Origin: Silicimonas sp.
GTDB taxonomy: Bacteria > Pseudomonadota > Alphaproteobacteria > Rhodobacterales > Rhodobacteraceae
Assembly (NCBI GenBank): GCA_022819605.1
Contig: JAJEGW010000080.1
Span: 1 to 64,000 of the forward strand
Length of the DNA stretch: 64,000 nt
Reading direction: 5' to 3'
Shown here: piece after piece, positions 47,562 through 59,680 of the stretch
How the letters are laid out: every line of letters starts with the position of its first letter
Numbering within the stretch: position 1 is the stretch's first letter
Notes under the pieces: generated by a model
Told to the model about the DNA's origin: nothing
The model's input: the letters and a program-made list of their open reading frames with translations, nothing else
The model's database searches: none
Translations under genes and position numbers: made by a program

Positions 47562-47754
47562 CGGCCACCGGCACTGGCGGGCCTGGCGGCGCGTTCGAAA
47601 TGCCGATGGTCTCGAAAGCCTCATGGCATGCAGCGGCCCGAGAACAAGAGGTCAAGCGCGACCGCATCACAGGTTTCGGATCGGGCTTGCACGGCAAGTA
47701 GGCGCCAAATGTGCGGCTTTATTGACAGCGCCTGGAAACAGACCGATGTGGCCT

Positions 47755-49014
47755 TCAGACTTCTTCCCAAGGGAAGCTGTCCAGCCGTTCGGCCCCGTCT
47801 TCCGTGATCAGAACCTGGGTTTCGAGCTTGACGCTCTCTGACCCTTCCTCGCCGATCAGGCTCTCAATGCAGACTACATGGCCCGGTTCGAACGGCCCGG
47901 ACATGGCGCCTTCGTCGAAGTCCACATGCAACGGCACCACTGGCCATTCGTCTGCCATGCCGACGCCGTGCAAGGCCAGCGAGTAGCGGTAGTCGACATG
48001 CCTCGCCGGTATGCGCCAGCTCTTCGCGTTGAACTCTTCAAATGACATGCCCGGTTGCAGCAGCGCCAGATTGTGGTCGATCTGGCTCAGCGCTGTGGAA
48101 TAGAGCCTCCTTTGCCGGTCCGTCATCGGGGAGTAGCCACAAGTCCAGCTACGCGACAAGTCCGCGCAATAGCCATAGGGCCCGATCATGTCGGTATCGA
48201 ACGAGATCATTTCGCCCGGCTGGCACATGCGGTCCGAACATTCCTTGTACCAGGGGTTCGTGTTGGGCCCGCAGGTCAACAGCTTGGTCTCAAGCCAGTC
48301 GCCGCCCGAGCGGGCGTTCTCGAAATGGAGATGCGCCCAGAGCTCGCGTTCTGTCACCCCGGGGCGGGAGTGCTCATAGATTCGCGCCATGCCTGCCTCG
48401 CAGACGCGAATGGTCCAGCGCATCAGCTTGATTTCGTCGGCAGACTTTATCGATCGAGCCAATTCGGTCAGCTCGGTGCCTTCGACGTATTCCAGCTGGC
48501 GCTCCTGAAGGGCCAACAGCGGCGCGCCGTCCAGCTTGTCGATGGCGATACGCCTGTTTCCTCCGCCATGCACTTGCAGCAACTCCGTGATTTCGTCCGC
48601 CCAACGCACCGTGTGCAGGAGCGATTTGTCGCCTTTGGCCATGAACATCCACGAGGTGGAGTTCCGCAGATCGTCGATTCCCGGCAGGCCGTCATTGAGG
48701 TGCTCGCAGCCCCTGGACTCGAACATGACCGCAGGGCCATCTGTCAGAATCAGCGCATAGCGCATCGGGTTGTGCGCGGTCCAAACCTGCATGTTCGAAC
48801 TGTCGAAGGCGTAGCGGATATTGATCGGATCGTACAGCAACAGTGCCGCGACATCGGCCTTCGCCATCGCCTCGCGAAACCGACCGAGCCGATAGGCGCG
48901 GGCCCGTTCCAGCACTCCCGGCGGAACCGGACTGATCAATGGCCTGTCTGCGCCCTCGCTGTTCAAATAGGTCAGCTTGCGCTCGTCTCTGAAAAGTGGC
49001 GGCATGTCGGTCAT
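47755..49014 (-). CDS. dddP: DddP-like DMSP lyase (M24 metallopeptidase fold)
   Basis: This 419-residue M24-fold protein is best matched to the DddP DMSP lyases, which split DMSP into DMS and acrylate. Putative metal ligands are D273, D275, D285 (SFDTDMIGPYGYCADLSRSW), H349 (LALHGVGMADEW), E384 and E398. Their spacing (2, 10, 64, 35, 14) nearly equals that recalled for the Ruegeria enzyme (D295, D297, D307, H371, E406, E421). The DddP-specific tyrosine and aspartate beside the histidine appear as Y344 and D355. LLLYDPINIRYAFDSSNMQV is also DddP-like. The N terminus is about 25 residues shorter. A related non-DMSP peptidase is the alternative. The neighbour upstream is a 2OG oxygenase on the same strand. 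Confidence 0.72.
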   Translation of the reverse strand: MTDMPPLFRDERKLTYLNSEGADRPLISPVPPGVLERARAYRLGRFREAMAKADVAALLLYDPINIRYAFDSSNMQVWTAHNPMRYALILTDGPAVMFESRGCEHLNDGLPGIDDLRNSTSWMFMAKGDKSLLHTVRWADEITELLQVHGGGNRRIAIDKLDGAPLLALQERQLEYVEGTELTELARSIKSADEIKLMRWTIRVCEAGMARIYEHSRPGVTERELWAHLHFENARSGGDWLETKLLTCGPNTNPWYKECSDRMCQPGEMISFDTDMIGPYGYCADLSRSWTCGYSPMTDRQRRLYSTALSQIDHNLALLQPGMSFEEFNAKSWRIPARHVDYRYSLALHGVGMADEWPVVPLHVDFDEGAMSGPFEPGHVVCIESLIGEEGSESVKLETQVLITEDGAERLDSFPWEEV

Positions 49015-49066
49015 TTCTGTGCGGGCTCCTCGGCGGGCCAGTGATTGCTGTGCAAGTCAGTCGGGG

Positions 49067-49855
49067 TCACGCTGAGCGACCGTAGAACCCGATCCGCTCC
49101 TCTTCCGAAAAGGTGACGCCGGGCTTGTCGTAGTATGAAAACACCGCGATGATCCGCTCGCGGCCGCCACGGATCTTGGTCACGCGATGCGGAGTGTTGA
49201 TGCCGCGAAATACGTTCAGGGTGCCGGGTGTCGGCGTGACGACCCGCAGATCCGGATCCTCGTTCCGCAACAGCCTGGCAACGCCGTCGTAGTTCGGATT
49301 GTCCGCAGTGCGCAGATCGGTACGGTACTCGAAGTCTCCGCCTGCCTCCGGTGCCTGCAATAGCAGCGTCGTTGTGAACTCGGAGCGGTCGAAATGCCAG
49401 TTCAGCGTTTCGCCCTCAAAATAGGCCATGACATTGATCCGGGCGAGCGGGTCATCCATGGTAAAGAGCGCCGGCTTGCCCATTGTCATCGCCAGAAACT
49501 CCACCAGCGGCGGCCAGGCGTAGATCTCGGAGACGGGGTTGTCGCCCAGTTGATCAGCGCACAGCGTGTGGTTAACGGTCTGAAACTGCGTCAATGCCGG
49601 ATGATCCGGGGCGAGTCCGGGGAGTTCTTTCTTGAAATAGATGTTGTGCCTCCGGCTGTGGGTAAAGCTGTCGCTGGCCATGGTCGGCTTGAGGTCATCG
49701 GCTGCGGCCTGCGCGACCTCCGGCTTCAGAAACCCTTCGAGATTGTACATGCCGTGTGCGGCCAGTTCGGCCCAGCACCGATCGAACAAGGCTTTGCATT
49801 CTTCGCTGTCGGGTCGGTCGATGGGATAGGTCTCAAGATCAAGCAAGTGCTGCAT
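49067..49855 (-). CDS. 2-oxoglutarate/Fe(II)-dependent oxygenase-like protein
   Basis: This 262-residue protein has the jelly-roll 2OG-oxygenase signature. The iron-binding H-x-D lies in LNWHFDRSEFTTTLLLQ, and the distal His and 2OG-binding Arg in NTPHRVTKIRGGRERIIAVF. It likely hydroxylates a small molecule. ATG 49855 has AGGGGA about seven bases upstream; a TTG at 49876 is less likely. It precedes the DddP-like gene by 52 bases on the same strand, so the two are probably co-transcribed and may act on related compounds. The substrate is not recognisable. Confidence 0.8.
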   Translation of the reverse strand: MQHLLDLETYPIDRPDSEECKALFDRCWAELAAHGMYNLEGFLKPEVAQAAADDLKPTMASDSFTHSRRHNIYFKKELPGLAPDHPALTQFQTVNHTLCADQLGDNPVSEIYAWPPLVEFLAMTMGKPALFTMDDPLARINVMAYFEGETLNWHFDRSEFTTTLLLQAPEAGGDFEYRTDLRTADNPNYDGVARLLRNEDPDLRVVTPTPGTLNVFRGINTPHRVTKIRGGRERIIAVFSYYDKPGVTFSEEERIGFYGRSA

Positions 49856-50243
49856 TCCAATTTCCCCTGGCGACAATGAGACGAAATTGCTGGGTCTTCA
49901 CAACAAGAAATGTGGTCATTTGGCAATGCGCCGCCCTGAAGTTTTTCTAATTTTGCTTTCGGGGTCTGCTCGGATTTGGCGCGACTTCATCAACCGGCCT
50001 GATCATGTCATCCGGTTCCCAATGTCGATCCGTCGCGCCGGCTTCAATGGCCGGGGTAACTCGCGGCAATTGATGAATGCGGCAAGCTCACGAGGTTGCG
50101 GTGATCGTCATGGACGCGTCATTTCGGGCGAGGTGCACACGGTGCCTGGTTCCGATGAAAGAGATGCCGTGAAATTAGGATTCGGCAGGGAACATCGCGG
50201 GTCTTCGTCGTCCCGCGCCGGACCGATGCAGCGAAGGCTAGCC
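49856..50243. other. gap between map and the oxygenase gene
   Basis: No gene or RNA is recognised in these 388 bases. The part near 49880-49950 is A/T-richer and probably contains the oxygenase/dddP promoter, but I cannot assign hexamers. Confidence 0.4.
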
Positions 50244-51056
50244 TCAGCGCCAGGTCGGGTGAAACTTGTCGGCCGGAGACAACGTAAAGATGTCGCAACC
50301 TTCGTCGGTTACGCCGACTGAATGCTCGAACTGCGCGGAGAGCGATTTGTCTCTTGTGACCGCCGTCCAATCGTCTGCCAAAATCTTTGTCTCGGGCCTG
50401 CCCAGATTCACCATCGGCTCGACGGTGAAGAACATGCCCGGCTCCAGCACGGCGCCCGTTCCCGGTCGCCCGAAATGCAGGACGTTCGGCGGGGCATGGA
50501 ACAGGCGCCCGAGACCGTGGCCGCAAAAGCCCTGCACCACGCTCATCTGGTGCGCCTCAACGTAGGACTGGATGGCATGCCCGATATCGCCGAACGTGTT
50601 GCCTGGCCTGATAGCCTGGATTCCCTTCATCAGTGCGTCGTGAGTGACCTGGATCAGGCGCTCCGCCCTTCGGGACATGCCGCCCGCAACGTACATCCGG
50701 CTCGTGTCGCCATGCCAGCCGTCGACGATCACGGTCACGTCAACGTTCAGGATATCCTTGTCCCTGAGCAGCTTCTTCCCGGGAATCCCGTGACAGACGA
50801 CATGGTTGACGCTGATGCAACTTGCATGCTGGTAGCCCTTGTAGCCGATCGTGGCCGACGTGGCGTCGGCCTCGTCTATCATCCGCATGATCGCCCTGTC
50901 GATTTCGCCTGTGGCCATGCCAGGTTCCACCAGCGGAGCGATCTCGTCCAGAATGTGCGCGGCAAGTGCGCCCGCACGGTGCATGCCGGCAAAATCCCCG
51001 GAATCATGAATGCGGATGCCGTCCTTGGTCAGACGGCCCTTGCTGGAATCGTACAC
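50244..51056 (-). CDS. map: methionine aminopeptidase, type I
   Basis: This 270-residue cobalt/iron metalloprotease removes N-terminal methionine from nascent proteins. The five ligands are visible: Asp in LNVDVTVIVDGWHGDTSRMY (two), His in GFCGHGLGRLFH, Glu in FFTVEPMVNLG and Glu in AQFEHSVGVT. The length and the NHVVCHGIPG substrate-pocket histidine are typical. GTG 51056 is the likely start. It is a core gene, followed downstream by a gene-free stretch. Confidence 0.95.
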   Translation of the reverse strand: MYDSSKGRLTKDGIRIHDSGDFAGMHRAGALAAHILDEIAPLVEPGMATGEIDRAIMRMIDEADATSATIGYKGYQHASCISVNHVVCHGIPGKKLLRDKDILNVDVTVIVDGWHGDTSRMYVAGGMSRRAERLIQVTHDALMKGIQAIRPGNTFGDIGHAIQSYVEAHQMSVVQGFCGHGLGRLFHAPPNVLHFGRPGTGAVLEPGMFFTVEPMVNLGRPETKILADDWTAVTRDKSLSAQFEHSVGVTDEGCDIFTLSPADKFHPTWR

Positions 51057-51130
51057 GGGACATCCTTCCCCTTCTCGCCAGCCATATAGTGCTTTCCCGG
51101 GAAAACCGCCAGTCGCCTGCTGTCCGCGAC

Positions 51131-51838
51131 CTATTCAAGAACAGGCAGCTCGGAAGTGATTTCGACTCCGTCCCGCGTGATCATCGTTCCGTGGCAAATC
51201 GCCTCCACGCCAGCCGCACTGGCGCGGTCGAACGCGGCACCGTAGTTGGGATCCAGATCACGAGCCAGGACAAACCTGGCACAATCCGTCCGCTGCACGA
51301 CATATAGCATCACCGCCCGGCATCCTTCCGCCACCATGGCCGATAGCTCCGCCAAATGCCTGGCGCCACGCTCGGTCACGCAATCCGGGAATTCCGCCAG
51401 ATCGCCGCTGCGGTTCAGATGCACGTTCTTCACCTCCACATAGGCGTCTGGCAATCCAGGCTCCGTAAGCAGAAAGTCCACGCGGCTGCTGGCACCGTAG
51501 GGCACTTCTCGCCGGACATTCCGGTATCTGGAAAGGCCTTGCACGTGTCCGGCAGACAGTGCCTCGGCAACGATCCGGTTCGGCACCGATGTGTCGATGC
51601 CCGCAAGATGGCCGCCTGGCAATTCGACCAGACGCCATCCGAATTTCAGCTTCTTCTTCGAATCGTCATTGGGCTCAAGCCAGACTCGCATGCCCTCTTC
51701 GGCAAGCCCCAGCATCGACCCCGGATTGGGGCAATGCGCTACCACGGTGCGGCCGTCCTTCTCCAGTTCCACGTCCGCAAGAAACCGCTTGTAGCGACGG
51801 ATCAGGCGGCCCGGCACCAAAGGCGTTTGAAAGCGCAT
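51131..51838 (-). CDS. sfsA: SfsA family protein (sugar fermentation stimulation homologue)
   Basis: This 235-residue SfsA homologue starts MRFQTPLVPGRLIRRYKRFL. It contains VAHCPNPGSMLGLAEEGMRV, RVDFLLTEPGLPDAYVEVKN and FPDCVTERGARHL, the conserved core with a predicted nuclease-like fold. The biochemical role is not settled; in E. coli it affects maltose gene expression. An upstream in-frame start at 51898 would give a low-complexity Ser/Leu stretch and is not used. It is divergent from the CinA-like gene with 47 bases between starts. Confidence 0.92.
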   Translation of the reverse strand: MRFQTPLVPGRLIRRYKRFLADVELEKDGRTVVAHCPNPGSMLGLAEEGMRVWLEPNDDSKKKLKFGWRLVELPGGHLAGIDTSVPNRIVAEALSAGHVQGLSRYRNVRREVPYGASSRVDFLLTEPGLPDAYVEVKNVHLNRSGDLAEFPDCVTERGARHLAELSAMVAEGCRAVMLYVVQRTDCARFVLARDLDPNYGAAFDRASAAGVEAICHGTMITRDGVEITSELPVLE

Positions 51839-51885
51839 GTCTCGGGCCCTATACCGGCATAGGGAGAGGGACAAGGACAGACTCC

Positions 51886-52617
51886 ATGACCAACCCAACC
51901 GCCGCCATGCTGGTGATCGGCGACGAGATACTTTCCGGACGTACCCGTGACTCCAACATGCACCACCTTGCCGGCAGGCTGACCGAGGCCGGAATCAATC
52001 TCACGGAGGTGCGCATGGTTTCCGATGACCGCACGGCAATCGTGGACGGAGTCAGGGCGCTTGCAAGGAAACACGACCACCTATTCACTTCGGGTGGAAT
52101 CGGGCCGACGCATGACGACATAACGGCTGACTGCGTGGCCGAGGCAATGAACGCCTCCATCGACGTCCGCTCGGATGCGCGCGCCATCCTGCAGGCGCAC
52201 TATGATCGGCAGGGCATCGAAATGAACGCGGCCAGGCTGCGCATGGCACGGATCCCGGACGGCGCCACTCTGATCAACAACCCGATCTCCGCGGCACCGG
52301 GGTTCACGATCGGAAATGTCCATGTCATGGCAGGAATTCCAGCAATCTTCGAAGCAATGGTCGCGAGCATTCTGCCCATGATCGCGGGCGGTGACCCCGT
52401 GCTCTCGGAAAGCGTACGGATTGATCGAGCCGAAGGTGACATCGCCGCCCGATTGAGTGAGCTTGCAGATGAATTCGCCAATCTGAGTTTTGGCTCCTAC
52501 CCCTTCCGGCAGAACGGGCGGTACGGTGCAAACGTCGTAATCCGGGGCATCGAGCCCCAACAGATCATCCAAGCGACAGCGCGGTTGCGTGCCGCCTTCG
52601 GAGACGATGCGTCGTGA
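51886..52617 (+). CDS. CinA-N/MoaB-like molybdopterin-binding protein
   Basis: This 243-residue protein contains a single MoCF_biosynth/CinA N-terminal domain. AMLVIGDEILSGRTRDSNMH and LFTSGGIGPTHDDITADCVA are the ligand-binding motifs, and VHVMAGIPAIFEAMV is typical of the CinA branch. The C-terminal nicotinamide-nucleotide amidase domain of full CinA is absent. It may act as an ADP-ribose/NMN-related pyrophosphatase or a pterin-binding protein. ATG 51886 lies just after an AGGACAG element. Its stop overlaps the next gene. Confidence 0.88.
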   Translation: MTNPTAAMLVIGDEILSGRTRDSNMHHLAGRLTEAGINLTEVRMVSDDRTAIVDGVRALARKHDHLFTSGGIGPTHDDITADCVAEAMNASIDVRSDARAILQAHYDRQGIEMNAARLRMARIPDGATLINNPISAAPGFTIGNVHVMAGIPAIFEAMVASILPMIAGGDPVLSESVRIDRAEGDIAARLSELADEFANLSFGSYPFRQNGRYGANVVIRGIEPQQIIQATARLRAAFGDDAS

Positions 52618-53675
52618 CAACACCTGCTGCAGGAATTCCGAATGCCGTGCGTGACGACGCAACGGCGCCTGCGCACTCTCCCAAAGACAGGCTGCGAGCG
52701 TATGGCGATGTCCGGGCCGCCAAGCGGCAAGCATGCGAGTTGGGCCGCCTTGTGCGAATTGCGCTCTCCATATGCCTTGTCTTTGCAGCACCGGCGTCAG
52801 CGCTTGAGCTTGCGCTTCCCAACTCGGTGATTGTCGCCGCCGAGACGAGCGATGCCGCAAGCGTCCGCCTGCCCGAGACCCCTTGGTCTCCAGGCACCGT
52901 CGTTCCTGGAACCGAGGGTGCAATCCGCAAGACAGTGCTTCATCTGCCCGATGTGCAATGGACATCGCTCCAGCTCATCGCGCCGCTTCGCGCACAGCTG
53001 GAAGAGGAGGGATATGTCCCGGTCTTCTCCTGCGTGGACGCCGAGTGCGGCGACTTTGATTTCCGCTTTCAGCTCGATCTGATCGGCGAACCGGACATGT
53101 ATGTCGATCTCGGGAACTATCGCTACCTTCTGATGCGGCATCCTTCGAGAGAGCCGCATTCCATTGCCCTGGTCGCGTCGCCGACAACCAGCGCAGGCAA
53201 CATTCACATCACCGAGGTTTCCAGCGCACGCTTTCCCGAAGTGGAAACGAAAGACGTGGAGACGGAAGAAGATGCGGAAGATGCCACTCAAGCACCCGGC
53301 ACCCTGGTTTCGACCATGCTGGAGAGAGGACACGTGGTGCTCGAATCGCTGGAATTCGGCTCGGGATCCGCCGAACTGGGAAGCGGGCCGTACCCTGCGC
53401 TGGCGGCACTCGCGGCCTGGCTGGTAGACAATCCGTCGGCCCGAATTGTTCTGGTGGGGCATACCGACGCCAAGGGATCGCTTGAGACGAACACCTCTTT
53501 GTCGCAAAGGAGGGCAGAAGCCGTTGCGGATCGATTGATCAAGGCGTTCGGCATCGACCCGAATCGACTCGATGCCGTCGGCGTCGGATTTTTGTCGCCG
53601 GTAGAATCGAACCTGACAGAGGCGGGACGTACCGCAAACCGTCGCGTGGAGGCGGTCCTAGTTGCCGTGGAATGA
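52614..53675 (+). CDS. OmpA-family cell-envelope protein
   Basis: The C-terminal 110 residues form an OmpA/MotB peptidoglycan-binding domain (FGSGSAELGSGPYPALAALA, then ARIVLVGHTDAKGSLETN, LSQRRAEAVADRLI and TAGRTANRRVEAVLV-like residues). The N-terminal part is unassigned apart from a hydrophobic signal-like segment (IALSICLVFAAPASA). If translated from GTG 52614, which overlaps the previous stop, the signal would be preceded by about 48 hydrophilic residues; GTG 52755, directly before the signal segment, would give a conventional secreted protein of about 306 residues and is a good alternative. The domain anchors the outer membrane or a periplasmic protein to peptidoglycan. Confidence 0.82.
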   Translation: MTTPAAGIPNAVRDDATAPAHSPKDRLRAYGDVRAAKRQACELGRLVRIALSICLVFAAPASALELALPNSVIVAAETSDAASVRLPETPWSPGTVVPGTEGAIRKTVLHLPDVQWTSLQLIAPLRAQLEEEGYVPVFSCVDAECGDFDFRFQLDLIGEPDMYVDLGNYRYLLMRHPSREPHSIALVASPTTSAGNIHITEVSSARFPEVETKDVETEEDAEDATQAPGTLVSTMLERGHVVLESLEFGSGSAELGSGPYPALAALAAWLVDNPSARIVLVGHTDAKGSLETNTSLSQRRAEAVADRLIKAFGIDPNRLDAVGVGFLSPVESNLTEAGRTANRRVEAVLVAVE

Positions 53676-53791
53676 CATTGCGTCGCGGCAGCTCGTGCCA
53701 GCGTTGAATGGAGCGCGCTTCACCCTCGCCGCGTGACTCTCTCTGTGGCGACGTGCTATGCATTGCACACGCATTGAAGGAGGGAATCACA

Positions 53792-54313
53792 ATGTTAAGT
53801 TTCCACGTGCCGGTGAAGGTACAGGCGCTCATGACCGCCGCAGCGCTGGTGGCCGCATCTGGCGCGGCGAGCGCGACCGAGCAAGCATCGGCTGCGATGA
53901 TGAATGCGAACGGGGAATCCGTGGGTTCGGTCACGCTGCGCGCTACCCCGCACGGCACACTCCTGCACGCGAAGCTGGAGAATCTGCCGGCGGGCGCCCA
54001 TGCCTTCCACGTCCATACGGTAGGCGTCTGCGAGCCGCCCTTCACGTCTTCGGGCGGACATTTCAATCCTGGTGGGGAAAAGCACGGATTCGACAGCGCC
54101 GAGGGAATGCACGCGGGCGACATGCCCAACATCCACGTGCCGGACTCCGGTGTGCTGGAGATAGAGGTGCTGAACGCGCTTCTCAAGCTGGATGCATCGT
54201 TGTTCGACGCAGACGGCGCGGCTATCGTGATCCACGACGGGCCGGACGACTACGTGTCCGATCCGGCGGGCGCAGCCGGTCCCCGCATCGCCTGCGGCGT
54301 CATTACGCAGTGA
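53792..54313 (+). CDS. sodC: periplasmic Cu/Zn superoxide dismutase
   Basis: This 173-residue SodC has a signal peptide (about residues 8-28, ending AASGAASATEQ). All metal ligands are present: the HVH of GAHAFHVHTVGVCEPP, the bridging and zinc histidines in GGHFNPGGEKHGF and GMHAGDMPNIHV, and the copper His in VIHDGPDDYVSDPAGAAGP. The cysteines for the conserved disulfide are in VGVCE and RIACGV. ATG 53792 has GAAGGAGGG at good distance. It converts superoxide in the periplasm. Confidence 0.96.
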   Translation: MLSFHVPVKVQALMTAAALVAASGAASATEQASAAMMNANGESVGSVTLRATPHGTLLHAKLENLPAGAHAFHVHTVGVCEPPFTSSGGHFNPGGEKHGFDSAEGMHAGDMPNIHVPDSGVLEIEVLNALLKLDASLFDADGAAIVIHDGPDDYVSDPAGAAGPRIACGVITQ

Positions 54314-54374
54314 CTTCTCCCCGCTCGAAAGGACCGGGCGGGGCCAAATCCGGTTCGCATCCCGTGTTCAGTGC

Positions 54375-54445
54375 CAGGCGACATGTCCGCATGTTTCGGA
54401 CATGTGCGTCCGGCCCTGATCGGCTGGGCGCTTCCCTTGTGTCAA
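54375..54445. repeat. dispersed repeat, copy A
   Basis: This intergenic copy matches the reverse complement of 59150-59217 over about 65 bases, including a shared CTGATCGGCTGGGC/TTGATCGGCTGGGC core and a TTCCC-N2-GYGTCAA tail. Copy A also holds a perfect hairpin, ACATGTCCG/CGGACATGT at 54381-54405, which is degraded in copy B. It lies between convergent sodC and fadH. Confidence 0.7.
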
Positions 54446-54491
54446 CCATCGGACAAAGGCCCCAGTTCTCTTTCCGAAGTTGCGAACCGAT

Positions 54492-57424
<2,933 letters not shown>

Positions 57425-58609
57425 ATGAACACCCACACGCAGAACGCGGCGGACACGATTGACGCACCCTCGGCTTATGTCGAAGGCTACGAAAGCGCCC
57501 GACGGTTCGACAGTGCGCTGGCTGACAGGTATGTCCGGCACACCATGATCGGCGATCCGGAGCTCGATCCGGTGATGGAGGAGATCTACTCGCTGCATCC
57601 GGCAATGCTTCACAAATTCGTCGCAGCGGGAATCGAGCAGCGGGACACGGAGTTGCGGGCCGCGCCAGAGCCGCTTCGCCGATTCTTCGAAGATTTCCGC
57701 GAACCGGAATGGCTGGACCACAGCGCCTTTCAGCCGGGCGTGCGCGCCTTTCACGCCAATGCGGACCTCATGCTGGTCGCGTTTGTCGCAGGCGTCCTGG
57801 TGGAAGGTTTCGCGACGCTCATAGCAAAGTCGTTCGCCACGACCGGCCGTGTCGCGGCCACCAAGAGACGCCTCCAGCAGAACAATCGCCAATTGCTCGA
57901 GATCTTCTTTCCAGGCGGACTCCAGCGGAACGGGGACGGGTGGAAGCTCTCGACCCGTGTGCGCTTCGTGCATGCGCGGATCAGGAGCCTGCTGGCGAGA
58001 CACGAAGAATGGAACGCCGAAGCCTGGGGCACTCCGCTGAGCGCCGCTCATCTCGGATTTGCCATTTCGGTCTTTTCCAAGCGGCTCCTTGATTATTCCC
58101 AACTGGTGGGGGCGTCCTTCACGGAAGAGGAAATGGTGAGCATTCTCGACGTCTGGCGCTATACCGGCTACCTGATGGGCATTCCCGAATCGATCCTTTA
58201 CGAGGACGGCGCAGAGGCGGACAGGATCCACCGGATTGCGAACATGTGCGAGCCGCCGCCCGATTCGGATTCGGCGGCGATGGCGAACGCATTGATCCAC
58301 GCCGTCCCCGGGATCGTGGACATCAGGGACGATGAAGAGAAAAAACAGGTCATCTCCCTTGCCTACAAGCTGTCCCGTGCGCTCATAGGGAACGACTTGG
58401 CCGGGCATTTCCAGTATCCCGAGGTCCGGACTTTCGGAACCTTGTTCGGGTTCCGCATGAAACAGCGTCTCCAGCGGTACCTGAAAAGCGAGCTGATGGT
58501 CCGGGCGGACAATTTCAGCCAGCTCCTCCAGATTTCCGTATACGAAGAGAGCGGCCCGACCTACGATTTGCCTGACCATGTCAAGCACGAGAAGTCGCAC
58601 CCATGGTAG
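57425..58609 (+). CDS. MpaB/DUF2236-family oxygenase-like protein
   Basis: This 394-residue protein belongs to the MpaB/rubber-oxygenase (DUF2236) family, whose known members are haem-dependent oxygenases. Seen are EWLDHSAFQPGVRAFHANAD, a hydrophobic helix (LMLVAFVAGVLVEGFATLIA), the family motif around STRVRFVHARIRSLL with the candidate haem histidine, and AAHLGFAISVFSKRLLDYSQ. There is no signal peptide. ATG 57425 begins the conserved part; an earlier in-frame start at 57386 adds only basic residues. It is monocistronic. The natural substrate is unknown. Confidence 0.78.
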   Translation: MNTHTQNAADTIDAPSAYVEGYESARRFDSALADRYVRHTMIGDPELDPVMEEIYSLHPAMLHKFVAAGIEQRDTELRAAPEPLRRFFEDFREPEWLDHSAFQPGVRAFHANADLMLVAFVAGVLVEGFATLIAKSFATTGRVAATKRRLQQNNRQLLEIFFPGGLQRNGDGWKLSTRVRFVHARIRSLLARHEEWNAEAWGTPLSAAHLGFAISVFSKRLLDYSQLVGASFTEEEMVSILDVWRYTGYLMGIPESILYEDGAEADRIHRIANMCEPPPDSDSAAMANALIHAVPGIVDIRDDEEKKQVISLAYKLSRALIGNDLAGHFQYPEVRTFGTLFGFRMKQRLQRYLKSELMVRADNFSQLLQISVYEESGPTYDLPDHVKHEKSHPW

Positions 58610-59464
58610 ATGGTGCGAAACTCGCGGTCGTGCGCCTCGCTGGCGAGGTGCCTGTCGCGGTCCCGGCTTCAACCTTCAGGGTAGCCTTCACAGAACGGGC
58701 CAAGAAAATTCGCGATTAGCCGGTTTGGGGCTTGTGCGTCTCATGACTCCCAAACTTCATCCTGACAATCCAACAACTCGGAATGTCTGAGACGAATGAT
58801 CTCTCGGTTGTTCGGGTAATCGCCTGATCCGCCAATGTCTTTGTAGGTTGGATCCTCATTTCCAGGTCTTCGCAAAACCCCCATCAACGCGACGGCCGAT
58901 TCCGGGCGGGACTCGAAGTGTGACGATCCCGGCGTGCTACGGCAGCGACGGGCTGCCCTCAGGAATCCGCGCCCAACTCGTTCACATCCAGCTCCCCCGT
59001 TCATATCTGTTTCTCCAGACATGCGAGGAACTTGGGCGGGGTCGATTTCCAGCTGGTCAAAGGCTCAGCCCTACAACTCCGTCGGCTGCGCGAGATTCGG
59101 AGAGCTCAACTTGGGAGCAGAGGCAAAGATGGGGGTTTCCTTTCAATAATTGACGCACGGGAAGAGCCCAGCCGATCAAGGCCGAGCGCAAAAGCCCGGA
59201 ACATGCAGACTTGTCGTGAGGCGCTACACACGGGATGCATATCGGCATTTGCCCTGCCCGGTCATTCGACCGCCCAAACCTTGCCATGCCAATGCACAAC
59301 GTCGTGCCGCGAAAGCCGAACAACGTAAGGTGCCACCCCATCGTTGCAAGTTCCCGAATACGATCCTCACTCTCTCTGGAGGAGGCAGCTGACTATCGCA
59401 TAGCATACCGAGACGGCTCGGATCTATTTTGCCTTCGTCCATAGAACCATGCTAGGATTCTCTC
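58610..59464. other. gene-poor stretch containing repeat copy B
   Basis: Apart from the dispersed repeat copy at 59150-59217, no gene was recognised in these 855 bases. The 3' end (59380-59464) is A/T-richer and leads into the antitoxin gene, with a TAGGAT-like -10 just upstream of it. The region looks like a site of past insertions. Confidence 0.45.
59150..59217. repeat. dispersed repeat, copy B (inverted relative to copy A)
   Basis: Read on the minus strand this copy is about 75-80% identical by eye to copy A at 54375-54445, with the exactly shared GATCGGCTGGG core. The two copies are in inverted orientation, 4.7 kb apart, flanking the fadH and MpaB genes. No open frame spans either copy convincingly. 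Confidence 0.7.
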
Positions 59465-59680
59465 ATGAGCAAAAGTAGCGCGAAAGCACGTTCCGCGGCG
59501 ACCAGACGATTTGTCATCAAGCCACTTGGCGAGGGCAAGGCGGCTAGGTTTTCCGAAGTCGAGGGGATGTCCTTGAGCAAGAAGTCTGCTAGCACGATCT
59601 CCGGTCTGAAACGGAGGGGGCTCAAAGGCGATGCACTCCGCACGGCGATAACGGATACCTTTGTCACGAAGCGGGACTAA
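59465..59680 (+). CDS. small antitoxin-like protein of the Fic module
   Basis: This 71-residue basic protein (many Ser/Lys/Arg at the N terminus) contains FSEVEGMSLS at about residues 29-38, followed by a helix GLKRRGLKGDALRTAITDTF. Small proteins with an SxVEG-like element and such a helix occur directly upstream of Fic/Doc genes as antitoxins. The classical inhibitory motif (S/T)xxxE(G/N) is not exact; here the Ser is three residues before the Glu. The TAA stop overlaps the fic ATG by one base (TAATG), so the pair is translationally coupled. AGGA lies about 8 bases before the ATG. The function is inferred from size and context. Confidence 0.62.
   Translation: MSKSSAKARSAATRRFVIKPLGEGKAARFSEVEGMSLSKKSASTISGLKRRGLKGDALRTAITDTFVTKRD

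Noticed and set aside
45798..47624. 608-codon open frame on the - strand
   Set aside because: It is antisense to hutU, which is complete and conserved. The codon pattern gives a basic low-information translation.
54319..54343. Terminator for sodC
   Set aside because: A CCCCGC/GCGGGG pairing exists but the stem is only 6 bp with a long loop and no U-run, so it is too weak to annotate.
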